Assembly: GCA_963662175.1 (NCBI GenBank)
Contig: OY759227.1
Coordinates: 1,272,501 to 1,336,500 of the forward strand
DNA: 64,000 bases
DNA from: Aradus depressus
Taxonomy: Eukaryota > Arthropoda > Insecta > Hemiptera > Aradidae
Reading direction: 5' to 3'
The notes below the pieces were generated by a model. That model was given only the letters and a program-made list of their open reading frames with translations. It was not told the origin of the DNA and searched no databases. Numbering within the stretch: position 1 is the stretch's first letter; each line of letters opens with the position of its first letter. This document shows positions 48,726 to 57,818 of this stretch, piece by piece. The position numbers and the translations under genes were made by a program.

Positions 48726-49368
48726 TTACATCAATATAAAGGTGTCAAAGCCCTGCCGGTACCTCCCCTTGTCTGCCTCTCGAGTTTTATCAAGGACAAA
48801 GAACCCATAGGGGTCACTGTCCCAACATAGTGCACACATCTTTTGAAACATATCAAATGTAACATCTGTCGAACTAACGTGATCCTGATAAATATATTTT
48901 AAATTTGCATTGTCTCTAATTAAGTGCTTTGGTATATGTGCATATGTCTGCCCAATGTAAATAGGGTATATAGACTTGTGTCGTCCCATACTATATTACT
49001 TTCTTATTATATTATGATTATCGAGGCTAATATCATCAAAAATAAAAGCAGAATTAGGTTTTGCATCTTCCAGCTGTATCACATTTTCGGAATCATCAAA
49101 AGTGTAATATCCTATTTCGGGAACCGTGTCCATTACCTTTTTTAAATAGGTGTATTTTGCCGGTGATAAAGATCGACAGTAAATGTAGAGATTTTCGAAA
49201 CATTTCATCAAGAAGGAGGCTAATGACCAAATTGGTTTTCCCCGATCCTGTAGCCCCATAAACAATGATTAGGGGGTTTGGTGGTAAAAGTCTTATGGTT
49301 TCATCTTTTTCCTGATGAGAAAGAAGGTCAACAACTTTCAGTTGTAAAGGTTGTGGCTCCAAATGCAT
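48726..49368 (-). pseudogene. A32/FtsK-like genome packaging ATPase, frameshifted
   Basis: Walker A is IIVYGATGSGKTNL, Walker B NSAFIFDDISLDNHNII. The C-terminal block has SMGRHKSIYPIYIGQTYAHI and DPYGFFVLDK. The frame changes near 49170-49265, a TAA lies at 48996-48998, and a few residues seem deleted after NLK. The open frame extends upstream to a Met at 49431, but that would overlap the facing gene's TATA box; the Met at 49368 (MHLEPQPLQL) is the better start. Pumps viral DNA into capsids in its relatives. Confidence 0.85.
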
Positions 49369-49400
49369 TTCGGCAAATGAAACCTCTAGTGAAACCGCTG

Positions 49401-49437
49401 TATATATAAATTGAGAGCATGATCCTCTCATTTCAGT
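49401..49437. promoter_or_regulatory. Shared divergent promoter with TATA box
   Basis: TATATATAAA at 49401-49410, TCATTT at about 49428, ATG of the plus gene at 49438. Only 69 bp separate the likely ATG codons of the two divergent genes, and the near-symmetric TATA could serve both. Confidence 0.55.
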
Positions 49438-50202
49438 ATGAAACGAAAGATAGGAGGCAGTGTAGTAAACGCTCTAATCAACAAGCTACCATTTGAAGCA
49501 CACATTCCAGGATATAATTATTGTGGACCCGGCACTAAGTTACAAGATCGCTTAGCTCGAGGTGATACGGGTATTAATCCATTAGACGAAGCCTATCGTG
49601 AACACGATATTTCCTATTCAAAAACTAATAATTTTTCTCAGAGACACGCAGCAGACAGAATCTTAGCAGATAAAGCTTGGGAGAGAGTCAGATCTAAGGA
49701 CGCAAAGTGGGGGGAGAAGGCAGCTGCTTGGAGTATAACAAATACCATGAAGGCTAAAGTCAAAATGGGGTCTGGACTTCGAGGAACCTTTGGTAAACTT
49801 ATAAAAGCTGCATGAGTTGGTCGTCATTTACCTATTGATAAGGCTTCTGCTTTATCATTGAAAAAAGCAAAACGGTATTTGCAAAAATGGAAAATTACAA
49901 AAACCCCGAGGGTGCTCGTTTTGCCTAAAACCGGTGAAGTATTACCATTTCTCGTACCACTACTTGCAGGATTATCTGCTCTCGGTAGCTTAGCAGGTGG
50001 TGCGTCAGCTATAGCAAAAACTGTAAGCGATGTCCAAAATGCAAAGGCTAAATTGGAAGAGATGAAAAGACATAATAGGACAATTGAAGGACAAAAAATA
50101 GGTCAAGGACTTTACGTAAGAACATACAGAAACGGATACGGATTATATGTTAGACCATATAAAATCAGATGTGACTTCCAAATAGAGCTCTTACAAATGT
50201 AG
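49438..50202 (+). pseudogene. Minor capsid protein with phospholipase A2-like domain, one stop
   Basis: The N-terminal half is a parvovirus VP1-type PLA2 domain: calcium loop YNYCGPGTKL and catalytic His-Asp in YREHDISYS. A TGA at 49813-49815 interrupts it, but the same frame runs on through RHLPIDKASALSLKKAKR, then a Gly/Ala-rich hydrophobic segment (PLLAGLSALGSLAGGASAI), a coiled-coil-like stretch and GQGLYVRTYRNGYGLYVRPY. The order PLA2, hydrophobic segment, Tyr-rich tail is common to this insect Maverick-associated family, where it is thought to help particles cross membranes. The end after 50160 is altered. Confidence 0.85.
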
Positions 50203-50306
50203 ATCTTGAAAAATATGCTAAAAACATGTGTCATTTCAGAGGTGTCTTTATGAAGGACACCTTACCGAGGACACCAAAAAAATATGAATCGGCCATTGTG
50301 AACCTT
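50190..50306 (+). pseudogene. Adenovirus-type protease, N-terminal fragment
   Basis: About 39 codons matching the start of adenain-like cysteine proteases: LTNVDLEKYAKN, FRGVFMKDTLPRTPKK and ESAIVNL. The catalytic His, Asp and Cys regions are gone; after a TAG at 50313 the sequence passes straight into the next gene in the same frame, so a deletion fused the two. Confidence 0.7.
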
Positions 50307-50479
50307 AATAGATAGAATAATTACACCTTTACCCTTACGGGCACTGAGAACGTATTAAGTGCAGACATTTGTCCTACAATAGACCTGTCAAATGGGGAGT
50401 ACTCGATTGGGCTTTTAGGTTTTACAACATATAACTCTATTCTCAACATTATTGATGGTGAGAATGATATGTTTTATTT

Positions 50480-51599
50480 CAGGCGAGCCAAAAAACCAAA
50501 AATTTCAACATCCAATGTCCCATCTCAACCTATACCAACATCTAACGCATTTGCGCCCTTGGCAGGTATTTCTAGTGATAATGAGCCAATGAATATATGC
50601 ACCCTTCAGAACGCACCTGTTGAAAAGATACCCAAGCCACCTCCTATATTTATTCATAATGTTAATAACATGAATTCCTTAATATCGCAGATTAATGAAT
50701 TAAGTCTTGGCAACTATCTTTACAAAACTATTGAAGATAAGGTTAAAATTAATTTTGAAGTTGTAGATGATTACAGAAAAATGATCAATTTTTTGCAAGG
50801 AAATCAAGCTGAATATCACACTTTTCAGCTTAAATCAGAAAAGCCTTTTAGAGTGGTGGTTAGAGGGCTGCATCCCACCTGTGACTCCACGTTGATGATG
50901 GCTGAACTGAGTAACCTCGGTTTCGAACCTATACAAATGGTGCCTGTTTTCCATCCTGTTACCAAAGTACCTATGCCTCTTTTCTTTTTAGATTTGCGAC
51001 CGAGCGCTAAAAACGCAGAAATTTATAACCTAACTCGGCTTTATTATGCGGTAATCAAAATAGAACCCCCCCGACCAAGACGAACGGTCTTACAATGCCT
51101 CAGGTGTCAACAATATGGGCATAGTAAAAACTTCTGTCATCAAACGGCCAGATGTGTCAAATGTGACGGAATGCACGGCTCAGAAAATTGTCCGAGGCCA
51201 AGCTCCAGTCCTCCTACTTGCGTGAATTGCAAAGGTTCTCATACTGCAAATTACAGAGGTTGTCCTGTTCACCTGAAGCTCCAAAAACCATCGCCACGCA
51301 CCACTTACAATAAAATGCCTGTCAAAACTGACAACCGTCTCACATCGACTGCTGAGATCGCGGCATCTCCGGTATCACAGACTAAGATGACAAGCCCTCT
51401 AATTAGTTATGCTAAAGCAACCAAATCAAATGTCCAAAGCAGCCAACATGAAAATCATTCTTTTAGCCTAGGTGACCAAATGCCTGCCTGTTCTTCCACC
51501 GAAATGCTTGTAAATAAAATCGATTCTCTGATAGCTATCATACAGCCTCTCGTCCAATCGTTAGTGCAACTGCTCCCAATCCTGATAAAATCAAAATAA
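50480..51599 (+). CDS. LINE ORF1 (gag-like, CCHC), 5'-truncated
   Basis: About 370 codons open from the insertion point. Contains IPKPPPIFIHNVNNM, VVVRGLHP and zinc knuckles CLRCQQYGHSKNFC, CVKCDGMHGSENC and CVNCKGSHTANYRGC. The apparent start (Met in the target duplication) belongs to the viral gene, so the real N terminus is missing. Its stop overlaps the next start as TAATG. Confidence 0.85.
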
Positions 51600-52835
51600 T
51601 GGCTTTCCTTCCTCACAAATCTTTTAAAATTTGCACCTGGAACTGTCAAAGTTTCAGTAGTAAATATGATGAGTTGGAATATTTTCTAAACTTCAATAAC
51701 ATAGACATAATGTTACTGACAGAGACTAAATTGAATCCTAACATTCATATTCACATAGCAGGCTATAAGGTTTACAGAGCAGATCATCCATCTGGGCACT
51801 GTAAAGGAGGTGCTGTCATCTGCATCAAGTCTACAATCCTCCACTACGAGCTGCTTCCTATCAGAGAGGAGAAGGTACAGGTAGCCCGATGTCAGCTTGC
51901 GCTAAACCACCACACCTATCAAGTAGGTTCGTTTTATTCTGCTCCCTCCAATTCAGTCGCTCCTGTTGTGTTCTGGGGAGTGGTTCATGAGATGGGTACG
52001 CACTTCTTGTTGGGAGGAGACTTCAACTCCAAACATCCACGATGGGGATCGCATGTAACTAACCCGAGGGGCAGAGTCCTCCATGATGTTATCAACCAGC
52101 TGCGCTTGGATGTCGTATATCCACTAGAACCTACTCACTATCCGCACACTCAAAATCACGCGCCTGACATACTGGACTTCTTCATTGGCCGTAATATATC
52201 TAGGCTTTGTACAACACCAAGTGTTCTTCATGACCTTAGCTCTGACCATTTTCCAGTCAGGATTGAGTTTGCTCAAAGCCCCCTTCAAGTTCCAATAGCA
52301 CCTAAACTGATCAAATATCCTTTTGATTGGAAAATATATCAGGCAGTTCTACAAGATGTAACAGACCTTAAAATACCTCTCAAAACCAAGGAGGACATTG
52401 ACGTGGCTGTCAGTAAACTAACACAAGATATTCAGTTTGCGGCAAGTGAAGCAGGAGATCAACAAACTAATTATACAGGCACCAAACGAGTCTTTTACCC
52501 AGCTCACATCACCCAACTCCATAACGAGAAGAAAGCAGCAACGACCTTGTGGGCACGTACCAGGCACCCCGACCATAAGCGGTCCTACAACAGAGCCACA
52601 TATGACCTCAGGAAGGCACTCCGAGAGCTAAAGCAGACAGCACTCACCAACGATCTGTTAACCTTGGACACAAGGAATGGCTCCCTCTGGAGAAAAACCA
52701 AATTTCTTACCAAATAACGTCATTTAATACCCCCTTTAAAACATCAAAACAACTGGTTAACAACACCGAAGGAGAAGGTTGACGTCTTTTCAGAGATGCT
52801 AGTTAACCAGTTTAGACCAAATCGAACTATCAATC

Positions 52836-53086
52836 GGACTTGAAAAATAAAATAAAACTGGTTTATTTAATATGTTGTCTAATTTCACTAACTATATATA
52901 CATGGGAGTACTTTCGGTATTTCTACCATCCTCAGCCAAAAGCATAAGAGATAAGACTGAGTCAGTCTTATCTCTTATGCTTTTGGCTGAGGATGGTAGA
53001 AATACCGAAAGTACTCCCATGTATATATAGTTAGTGAAATTAGACAACATATTAAATAAACCAGTTTTATTTTATTTTTCAAGTCC
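52836..53086. repeat. Perfect palindrome of Penelope-like type in the LINE
   Basis: Arms 52836-52960 and 52962-53086 are identical in reverse complement over 125 bp with a 1-bp centre. The insertion that carries it is flanked by GAACTATCAATC at 52824-52835 and 53130-53141. Each arm has the hammerhead-like string GGCTGAGGA, GGTA/TACC helix, GAAA. Confidence 0.9.
52987..53010 (+). ncRNA. Hammerhead-like core in palindrome arm
   Basis: CTGAGGA, helix GGTA/TACC with a GAAA loop, then GAAA. The core deviates from CUGAUGA and stem I is weak, so catalytic ability is doubtful. Confidence 0.3.
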
Positions 53087-55058
53087 ATTTGAATTATTTC
53101 ACAATATCTCTGCAATTATGTCAGTTTTCAATGAACTATCAATCATCACTTTCTAGAGACAGTGAAAGAACAACTGGAACAACCATTGCTCTTGACTCCA
53201 TTCGACTTTTACTTCTCACCAGGCCAAGTAAAAAATGTTATCGACCGTTCTTCAGCAAAGAAAACTCCTGGGTATGATCACATAGTGCAACCCTTGCTAC
53301 AAAATCTGCCTAGGAAGCCATTAGTTCTACTTACCCAGATCTACAATGCTATGCTTCGAACAACATATTTTCCCCAAAAATGGAAACATGCAAATATCAT
53401 TATGGTTCCTAAGCCACAAAAAAAACGTAATGACCCTAACAGTTACCGACCTATTAGCTTATTGACATTGTTCTCTAAGATTTTCGAACGTCTCTTTCTA
53501 CCAAAATTATTAGAATATTTAAGTCCGCTACTTCCAAATTCACAGTTCGGATTCCGCTCGAACCACTCTTGTCCACAACAGCTGCACAGAGTCGTCGATA
53601 CGATCTTGGACACATACGAAACGAAGCAGGTATGTCTCGGCTTGTTCCTTGACCCTGAAAAAGCTTTCGATAAGGTTTGGCATGAGGGACTGTTATTAAA
53701 AATGAAACCGCTGCTGCCTGACACTTATTGGAGACTAATGCAGTCATATCTTAGCAACCGTACCTTCTCTGTCATCTACCAAGGAGCCCAATCTCAGTCC
53801 AAGTCGATGATATCTGGAGTACCACAGGGAAGTGTGCTTGGACCCTTCTTATATCTAATATACACCCACGACTTTCCACAGCAGAACGGCCTAACAACTG
53901 CTCAATTCGCCGACGATGTTGCTGTAATGAGTAAGGCCACCTCCAGTAGACTCGCTGAAGTACAACTGCACAACTTCTTGGATGAGGTGAAAGTTTGGAG
54001 TGCCAAATGGAGGATACATTTAAATCCTCAAAAGTCAGCGTTGGTACCATTCACTTATCTACGGACAGAAGTAGTAGGCCATCAGGCCCATGTGGCTTTA
54101 CGGCTGCTCTATCTGGGGTTCTGCCTCGGATTCTCAAATCAAACGTATACAGACACTCCAGAATCGGGCCTTAAGAATAATCACTAGTGCGCCCTGGTTT
54201 GTCCGTAACAAAACTATACACGATGATCTTGAGATCCCTGAGGTGAAAAAATGTCTGCCTATTTGCTACACCAGTCTGCTGCGGAGCATGCAAAATCATC
54301 AAAATCCTCTGCTACGTGCCATCCCTCTCCACCTGCCTCCGCCAAGACCAGATCGTCGTCTGAAGAGGAAGCACCATAGCGACCTTAATCAAGAGGACTG
54401 ACGCTGGTCAGCGGCCTCATTCAAGTGCCAGATGTTTTGTTTTTATTTTATTTTAGCACAATTGAATGTATATTGTACAAAAATTATCAATAAATGAAAA
54501 AAAAAAAAAAAAAAAAATGTTTTATTTTGGTGATGCAAAAATTAAAATACCGATGGGGACATATGAGTTGGAAGCACTTGGGGATTCTTTGCAAGAACAG
54601 ATGATGTTTAGTAGGAAAGGCGATCATGTTATAATCCGAGCTAATAATAATACATTAAAATCAGAATGACGGTGTACAAAAACTGTATATTTTAATAGAA
54701 AAAATTCTATTGGACCCTTATTGGGATGGGATGACAGCTTGGATGAAGATAAGCGTACTTTACACCCCGGAGATGGTTATCATACCTCACCCGGGATCGT
54801 AAACATGGTTAAAGTCAATACAATTGCTATTGAATGTAATATAGTTTACGGTGCATATCGAAATGGAAAACCGGTTCACACATCGTATGAGGTATGTCGA
54901 GGCAGGGTACAAAATTGTTGAAACACCATCACCCATTGTATATTTAGGAGTTAGCACAAAATCTGTTGACAACATTACATTACGGATAGTAGACCAAGAC
55001 GGTCATCCAATCAACTTTAGAAACGAAACTATAACGATACACCTACATATAAAGAAGA

Positions 55059-55199
55059 ATGGCGATTGACTTTAGACCTCGGTATATAAGTATTCGACCA
55101 CATCCAAGACCCATTAGTACGAGATCTTACATGAGACACTTGACACCAGGCAACATTCGATTTTTGAAAAGTTTAGGCTTGAAAGTGAAACGACAATGA
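55059..55199 (+). CDS. Small basic virion-cluster protein (46 aa)
   Basis: ATG at 55059 lies inside the end of the penton-like gene, and its TGA (55197-55199) overlaps the ATG of the major capsid gene. The product is strongly basic (starts MAIDFRPRYISIRPHPRPIS; ends FLKSLGLKVKRQ) with an LTPGNIRFLKSLG motif that I remember from similar insect loci. The frame is intact. It could be a core, DNA-binding or cementing peptide; this is inference from charge and position. Confidence 0.6.
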   Translation: MAIDFRPRYISIRPHPRPISTRSYMRHLTPGNIRFLKSLGLKVKRQ

Positions 55200-56368
55200 A
55201 TGACATTTTAGATATTACAGAGGACGTTCGGTTTGATGATAGTATCACACAGCTACAGTTCCACACTTACAACCCCTTTAATTCTACAAATTTAAAGAAT
55301 TCTGATGATATATGAATCCCTATTCACCAGCAAGATTTGTATATATTACCATGTGCTAGTTATCTTTATTTGGAAGGCTCTATTCAGAAGGAGGGTGCTG
55401 ATAAAAAAATGACTACATCGAGTGCAAAATTGTCAAATAATGCCTTTGCATTTATGTTTGATGAAATTCGCTATGAATTGAATGGAGTGGAAATTGATGA
55501 AGTCCGAAATCCAGGAATTGTGAGTACTCTAAAAGGGTATGTCTCTTTATCACCTAACCAAGTGAGTGGGTTAGGTAATGCAGGATGGATGATGCCGAAG
55601 AAAGATGGAGCTATTTCAATAGATAAAGACGGTCATTTTAATGTATGCCTCCCCCTCAGCATTCTTATTGGTTTTCTCGAAACTTTCAAAAAAGTCATAA
55701 TCAATTCAAAGCATGAACTGTGTCTTATCCGTGCAAAGAGCGACGCTAATTCGATTTTGGAAGACAAGGAACAACTTACACTAGACAAGGTGAATTGGAG
55801 AGTCTCTCATATTAAAGTATCTGATGAACAGCGACTGCGACTATTGAGAATATTAGACAGAGATCAGACACTGACTATCCCTTTCCGCTCATGAGAGTTG
55901 TCGGAATACCCTGCCTTACCGGAAAACACACAAAATACATGGAGTGTCAAGACTAGTTCAGCTCTAGAAAAACCCCGATATATAATCGTAGCCTTTCAGA
56001 CAGACAGAGTCGACAATAAGTTAAAAGATACCAGTCAATTTGACGCTTGTAACTTGTCCAATGTTAAACTATTTTTGAATAGTGAAATGTTCCCATACGA
56101 TGATTTAAACCTTGATTTCAATAAGGGTCGATATGCTGTTCTCTATGATGTGTACCAAAGATTTCAAATGAGCTACTATGCTAAGGATCATAGTGAACCC
56201 CTACTGTCGAGAAAGGACTTTGGTGAAATCGCCCCCATGATAGTTCTTGATGTATCACGTCAGGAAGCCACATTGAAGGTCGACATTCGTCTAGATCTTC
56301 ATGCAACCCAACCGTTTCCACCTCACACTCGAGCTTACTGCCTTTTAATTCATGATAAATTAATTTAA
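55196..56368 (+). pseudogene. Double-jelly-roll major capsid protein, two stops
   Basis: 390 codons in one frame with TGA at 55313-55315 and 55892-55894. Blocks include FDDSITQLQFHTYNPF, NAFAFMFDEIRYELNGVEID, LPLSILIGFLETFKK, SEYPALPENTQNTWSVKTSS, LEKPRYIIVAFQTDR and FPYDDLNLDFNKGRYAVLYD. From memory this is the insect family annotated double jelly roll-like domain, the capsid builder of Maverick/adintovirus relatives. Both stops are shared by the second copy, so they predate the duplication. Confidence 0.82.
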
Positions 56369-56398
56369 TTGAATCCTCTTAGCGGTCTTGTAAGGAAG

Positions 56399-56436
56399 CT
56401 ATAAAATGAGTGTGTATAAGGTGAGGATCATCATTA
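56399..56436 (+). promoter_or_regulatory. TATA box and initiator of the 191-aa gene
   Basis: CTATAAAAT at 56399-56407, TCATTA at 56431, ATG at 56455. The short leader fits an arthropod or viral core promoter. Repeated at 61056-61093. Confidence 0.6.
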
Positions 56437-56454
56437 GATTTCTAACCCTCAAAC

Positions 56455-57030
56455 ATGGAACATCAGTTCGCGATTGTGGATTTTCAAGGTTTTCAAGGGG
56501 AAGGTGGCTTTATTGTGAAGGAGTTGACAGTTCTCACACACAGTCAGTCACTCCACTGGTTTTTTCTCCCTCCTCAGAATGTTGATGAATCTTTGGTAAG
56601 AAGTCGTGTGAATCTATGGGTTAAAAAACACATTCACAATATTCCATGGTGCTATGGAGATACAGAATATTTACGTCTGGAAGAACTCTTATGTACTTCA
56701 ACTGCTTCATGTAAATTTATTTGGGCAAAAGGACTAGAAAAATGTACATTTCTTGAAAATATTGTTAAAAAGCCAGTTTATGATCTGCTCGACTATAAGT
56801 GTCCAAATTTGAAAAAGTTACCCCAACATGAGACTACCTGTCATTTTCATGGAGGAACCTCTTATACTTGTTCACTTAATCAAGCCTTCAAGTTGGAGGA
56901 GTGGATAAGTAAACACCCATCCAAGACAGATTTGTACAATGAAGAGGTTCGCCAAAAAACCTTTCGTAAATCTAATAAAGTGTTGGCATTTCATGGCTTT
57001 GTGAGACATTTGAATAATACTGCTACATAA
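56455..57030 (+). CDS. Virus-cluster protein, nuclease-fold-like, intact (191 aa)
   Basis: Starts MEHQFAIVDFQGFQ, resembling the first strand and Asp of DEDD-type exonucleases but with Asp-x-Gln in place of Asp-x-Glu. Later parts include FIWAKGLEKCTFLENI and YDLLDYKCPNLKKL, then a Cys/His-rich stretch (HETTCHFHGGTSYTCSLNQA). I remember this family as very common in insect genomes beside Maverick-like genes and always uncharacterised. It is the only large virus-cluster gene here with no break, and it is intact in both copies. It may be an inactive exonuclease fold; activity is not shown. Confidence 0.65.
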   Translation: MEHQFAIVDFQGFQGEGGFIVKELTVLTHSQSLHWFFLPPQNVDESLVRSRVNLWVKKHIHNIPWCYGDTEYLRLEELLCTSTASCKFIWAKGLEKCTFLENIVKKPVYDLLDYKCPNLKKLPQHETTCHFHGGTSYTCSLNQAFKLEEWISKHPSKTDLYNEEVRQKTFRKSNKVLAFHGFVRHLNNTAT

Positions 57031-57040
57031 TGCATACATG

Positions 57041-57360
57041 TCATTCCAGTCTACAGTGTTTAAATTCACTATAGACTCTTCAGTTGATGTTGGTAATGAA
57101 AAAAATTCAAAGCATTTTGATATTACTGATAGTAAAAGTTTTAAAGAATAGTCTATTTTCTCACAAGACTTGAACATAAATATCACTTCACTTTTATTGA
57201 GCTTGATTTCTGGCTGAGACGACACCGACATTTAAGGGGAAGGACTATTCAGACACATTGATACCCATGGGTATGAATTTGATATACTCACACTTCGGTT
57301 TCTTCCAGTGAGTCCAAATTTGAATACCATGTTGCGTATTCGAAGTGAGTCTTGGAGAGG
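57041..57360 (+). pseudogene. Decayed frame after the 191-aa gene
   Basis: One frame reads STVFKFTIDSSVDVGNEKN and, after three stops (TAG, TGA, TAA), GYEFDILTLRFLPVSPNLNT. It ends where Penelope-like sequence starts. A former viral gene is possible; no family recognised. Confidence 0.35.
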
Positions 57361-57680
57361 TCTTTTTCTTCTAGAAATAAAAGACGTTGTCTTCCCACTG
57401 TTTTATTTTATACCAGAACCGATTTTCGACGCAATAGCGTCATCATCAGTGGTTCATCTATCATAGAGTAACACAAATACAAATAATAAAAAGTATAAAT
57501 AATTCATAAAGCATCAGGGTACAGAGTAAGAAAATAAAATTATAAAATTAACTTACCCCACCCACACAGCACAGCGGTTGGAAGATAACTGGCATAGCTC
57601 TAAGGGGTGGGGATAGCCAGGTTCACTCACTCTCTCAACATGCAAAAACCATTCATTCTAATAAATACAATAAGTCTGTA
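57361..57680 (-). mobile_element. Penelope-like terminal region, truncated
   Basis: Identical to 62018-62337, where it continues into a GIY-YIG endonuclease gene. It includes a hammerhead-like motif. Cut at 57680 by the tandem-duplication junction. Confidence 0.75.
57416..57455 (-). ncRNA. Hammerhead-like ribozyme motif
   Basis: Minus strand: GAACC, A, CTGATGA, T, helix GACGC-TATT-GCGTC, GAAA, ATC, GGTTC. The core CUGAUGA...GAAA is canonical, the outer strands pair, and AUC fits the cleavage triplet. Stem III is essentially absent, as reported for Penelope-type hammerheads that act as dimers. Confidence 0.6.
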
Positions 57681-57818
57681 TATATAGTTAGTGAAATTAG
57701 ACAACATATTAAATAAACCAGTTTTATTTTATTTTTCAAGTCCATTTGAATTATTTCACAATATCTCTGCAATTATGTCAGTTTTCAATGAACTATCAAT
57801 CATCACTTTCTAGAGACA

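Larger units (their letters stand above)
51599..54401 (+). pseudogene. LINE ORF2: endonuclease and reverse transcriptase, interrupted
   Basis: Endonuclease 51599-52717: CTWNCQSF, LLTETKLNP, GGDFNSKHPRWG and SSDHFPV. A stop and then the palindrome insertion (52836-53129) interrupt the linker. Reverse transcriptase from 53162: SYRPISLLTLFSKIFE, NSQFGFRSNHS, LFLDPEKAFDKVWHEGL, GVPQGSVLGPFLY and the catalytic QFADDVAVM. After VPFTYLRTE a deletion and frame change lead to MWLYGCSIWGSASDSQIKRI and SAPWFVRNKTIHDDL, ending at 54401. No C-terminal zinc finger. Confidence 0.88.
50480..54516 (+). mobile_element. Jockey-like LINE inserted in viral gene
   Basis: Flanked by the 11-bp duplication ATGTTTTATTT (50469-50479 and 54517-54527), with a 3' A tail (from 54497) after AATAAATG. 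It is 5'-truncated within ORF1 and itself contains a Penelope-like palindrome at 52836-53086. Confidence 0.92.
50316..55069 (+). pseudogene. Jelly-roll minor capsid / penton-like protein, split by a LINE
   Basis: 50316-50479 encodes the N terminus (NYTFTLTGTENVLSA, NGEYSIGLLGF). The LINE occupies 50480-54516. The gene resumes at 54517 (FYFGDAKIKIPMGTYELEAL), has a TGA at 54667-54669, continues through GPLLGWDDSLDE and VNTIAIECNIVYGAYRNGKP, loses frame near 54890, and ends with AGYKIVETPSPIVYL and IVDQDGHPINFRNETITIHL at 55069. Its position beside the major capsid gene and beta-rich pattern suggest a vertex protein; that is inference. Confidence 0.7.
53024..57680 (+). repeat. 4657-bp tandem duplication, unit 1
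   Basis: Repeated at 57681-62337. Unit 1 runs from inside the palindrome, through LINE ORF2 and the virus genes, to the middle of a Penelope-like terminal region. TGTA occurs at each junction (53020-53023, 57677-57680, 62334-62337). Confidence 0.92.

Noticed and set aside
55196..56368. TGA read as a sense codon (alternative code)
   Set aside because: Neighbouring genes carry TAA, TAG and frameshifts as well, and intact genes end at TGA; simple decay is sufficient.
56872..57231. 119-codon minus-strand frame
   Set aside because: Antisense to the intact 191-aa gene and the following region; also present unchanged in the duplicate, so retention is not informative.
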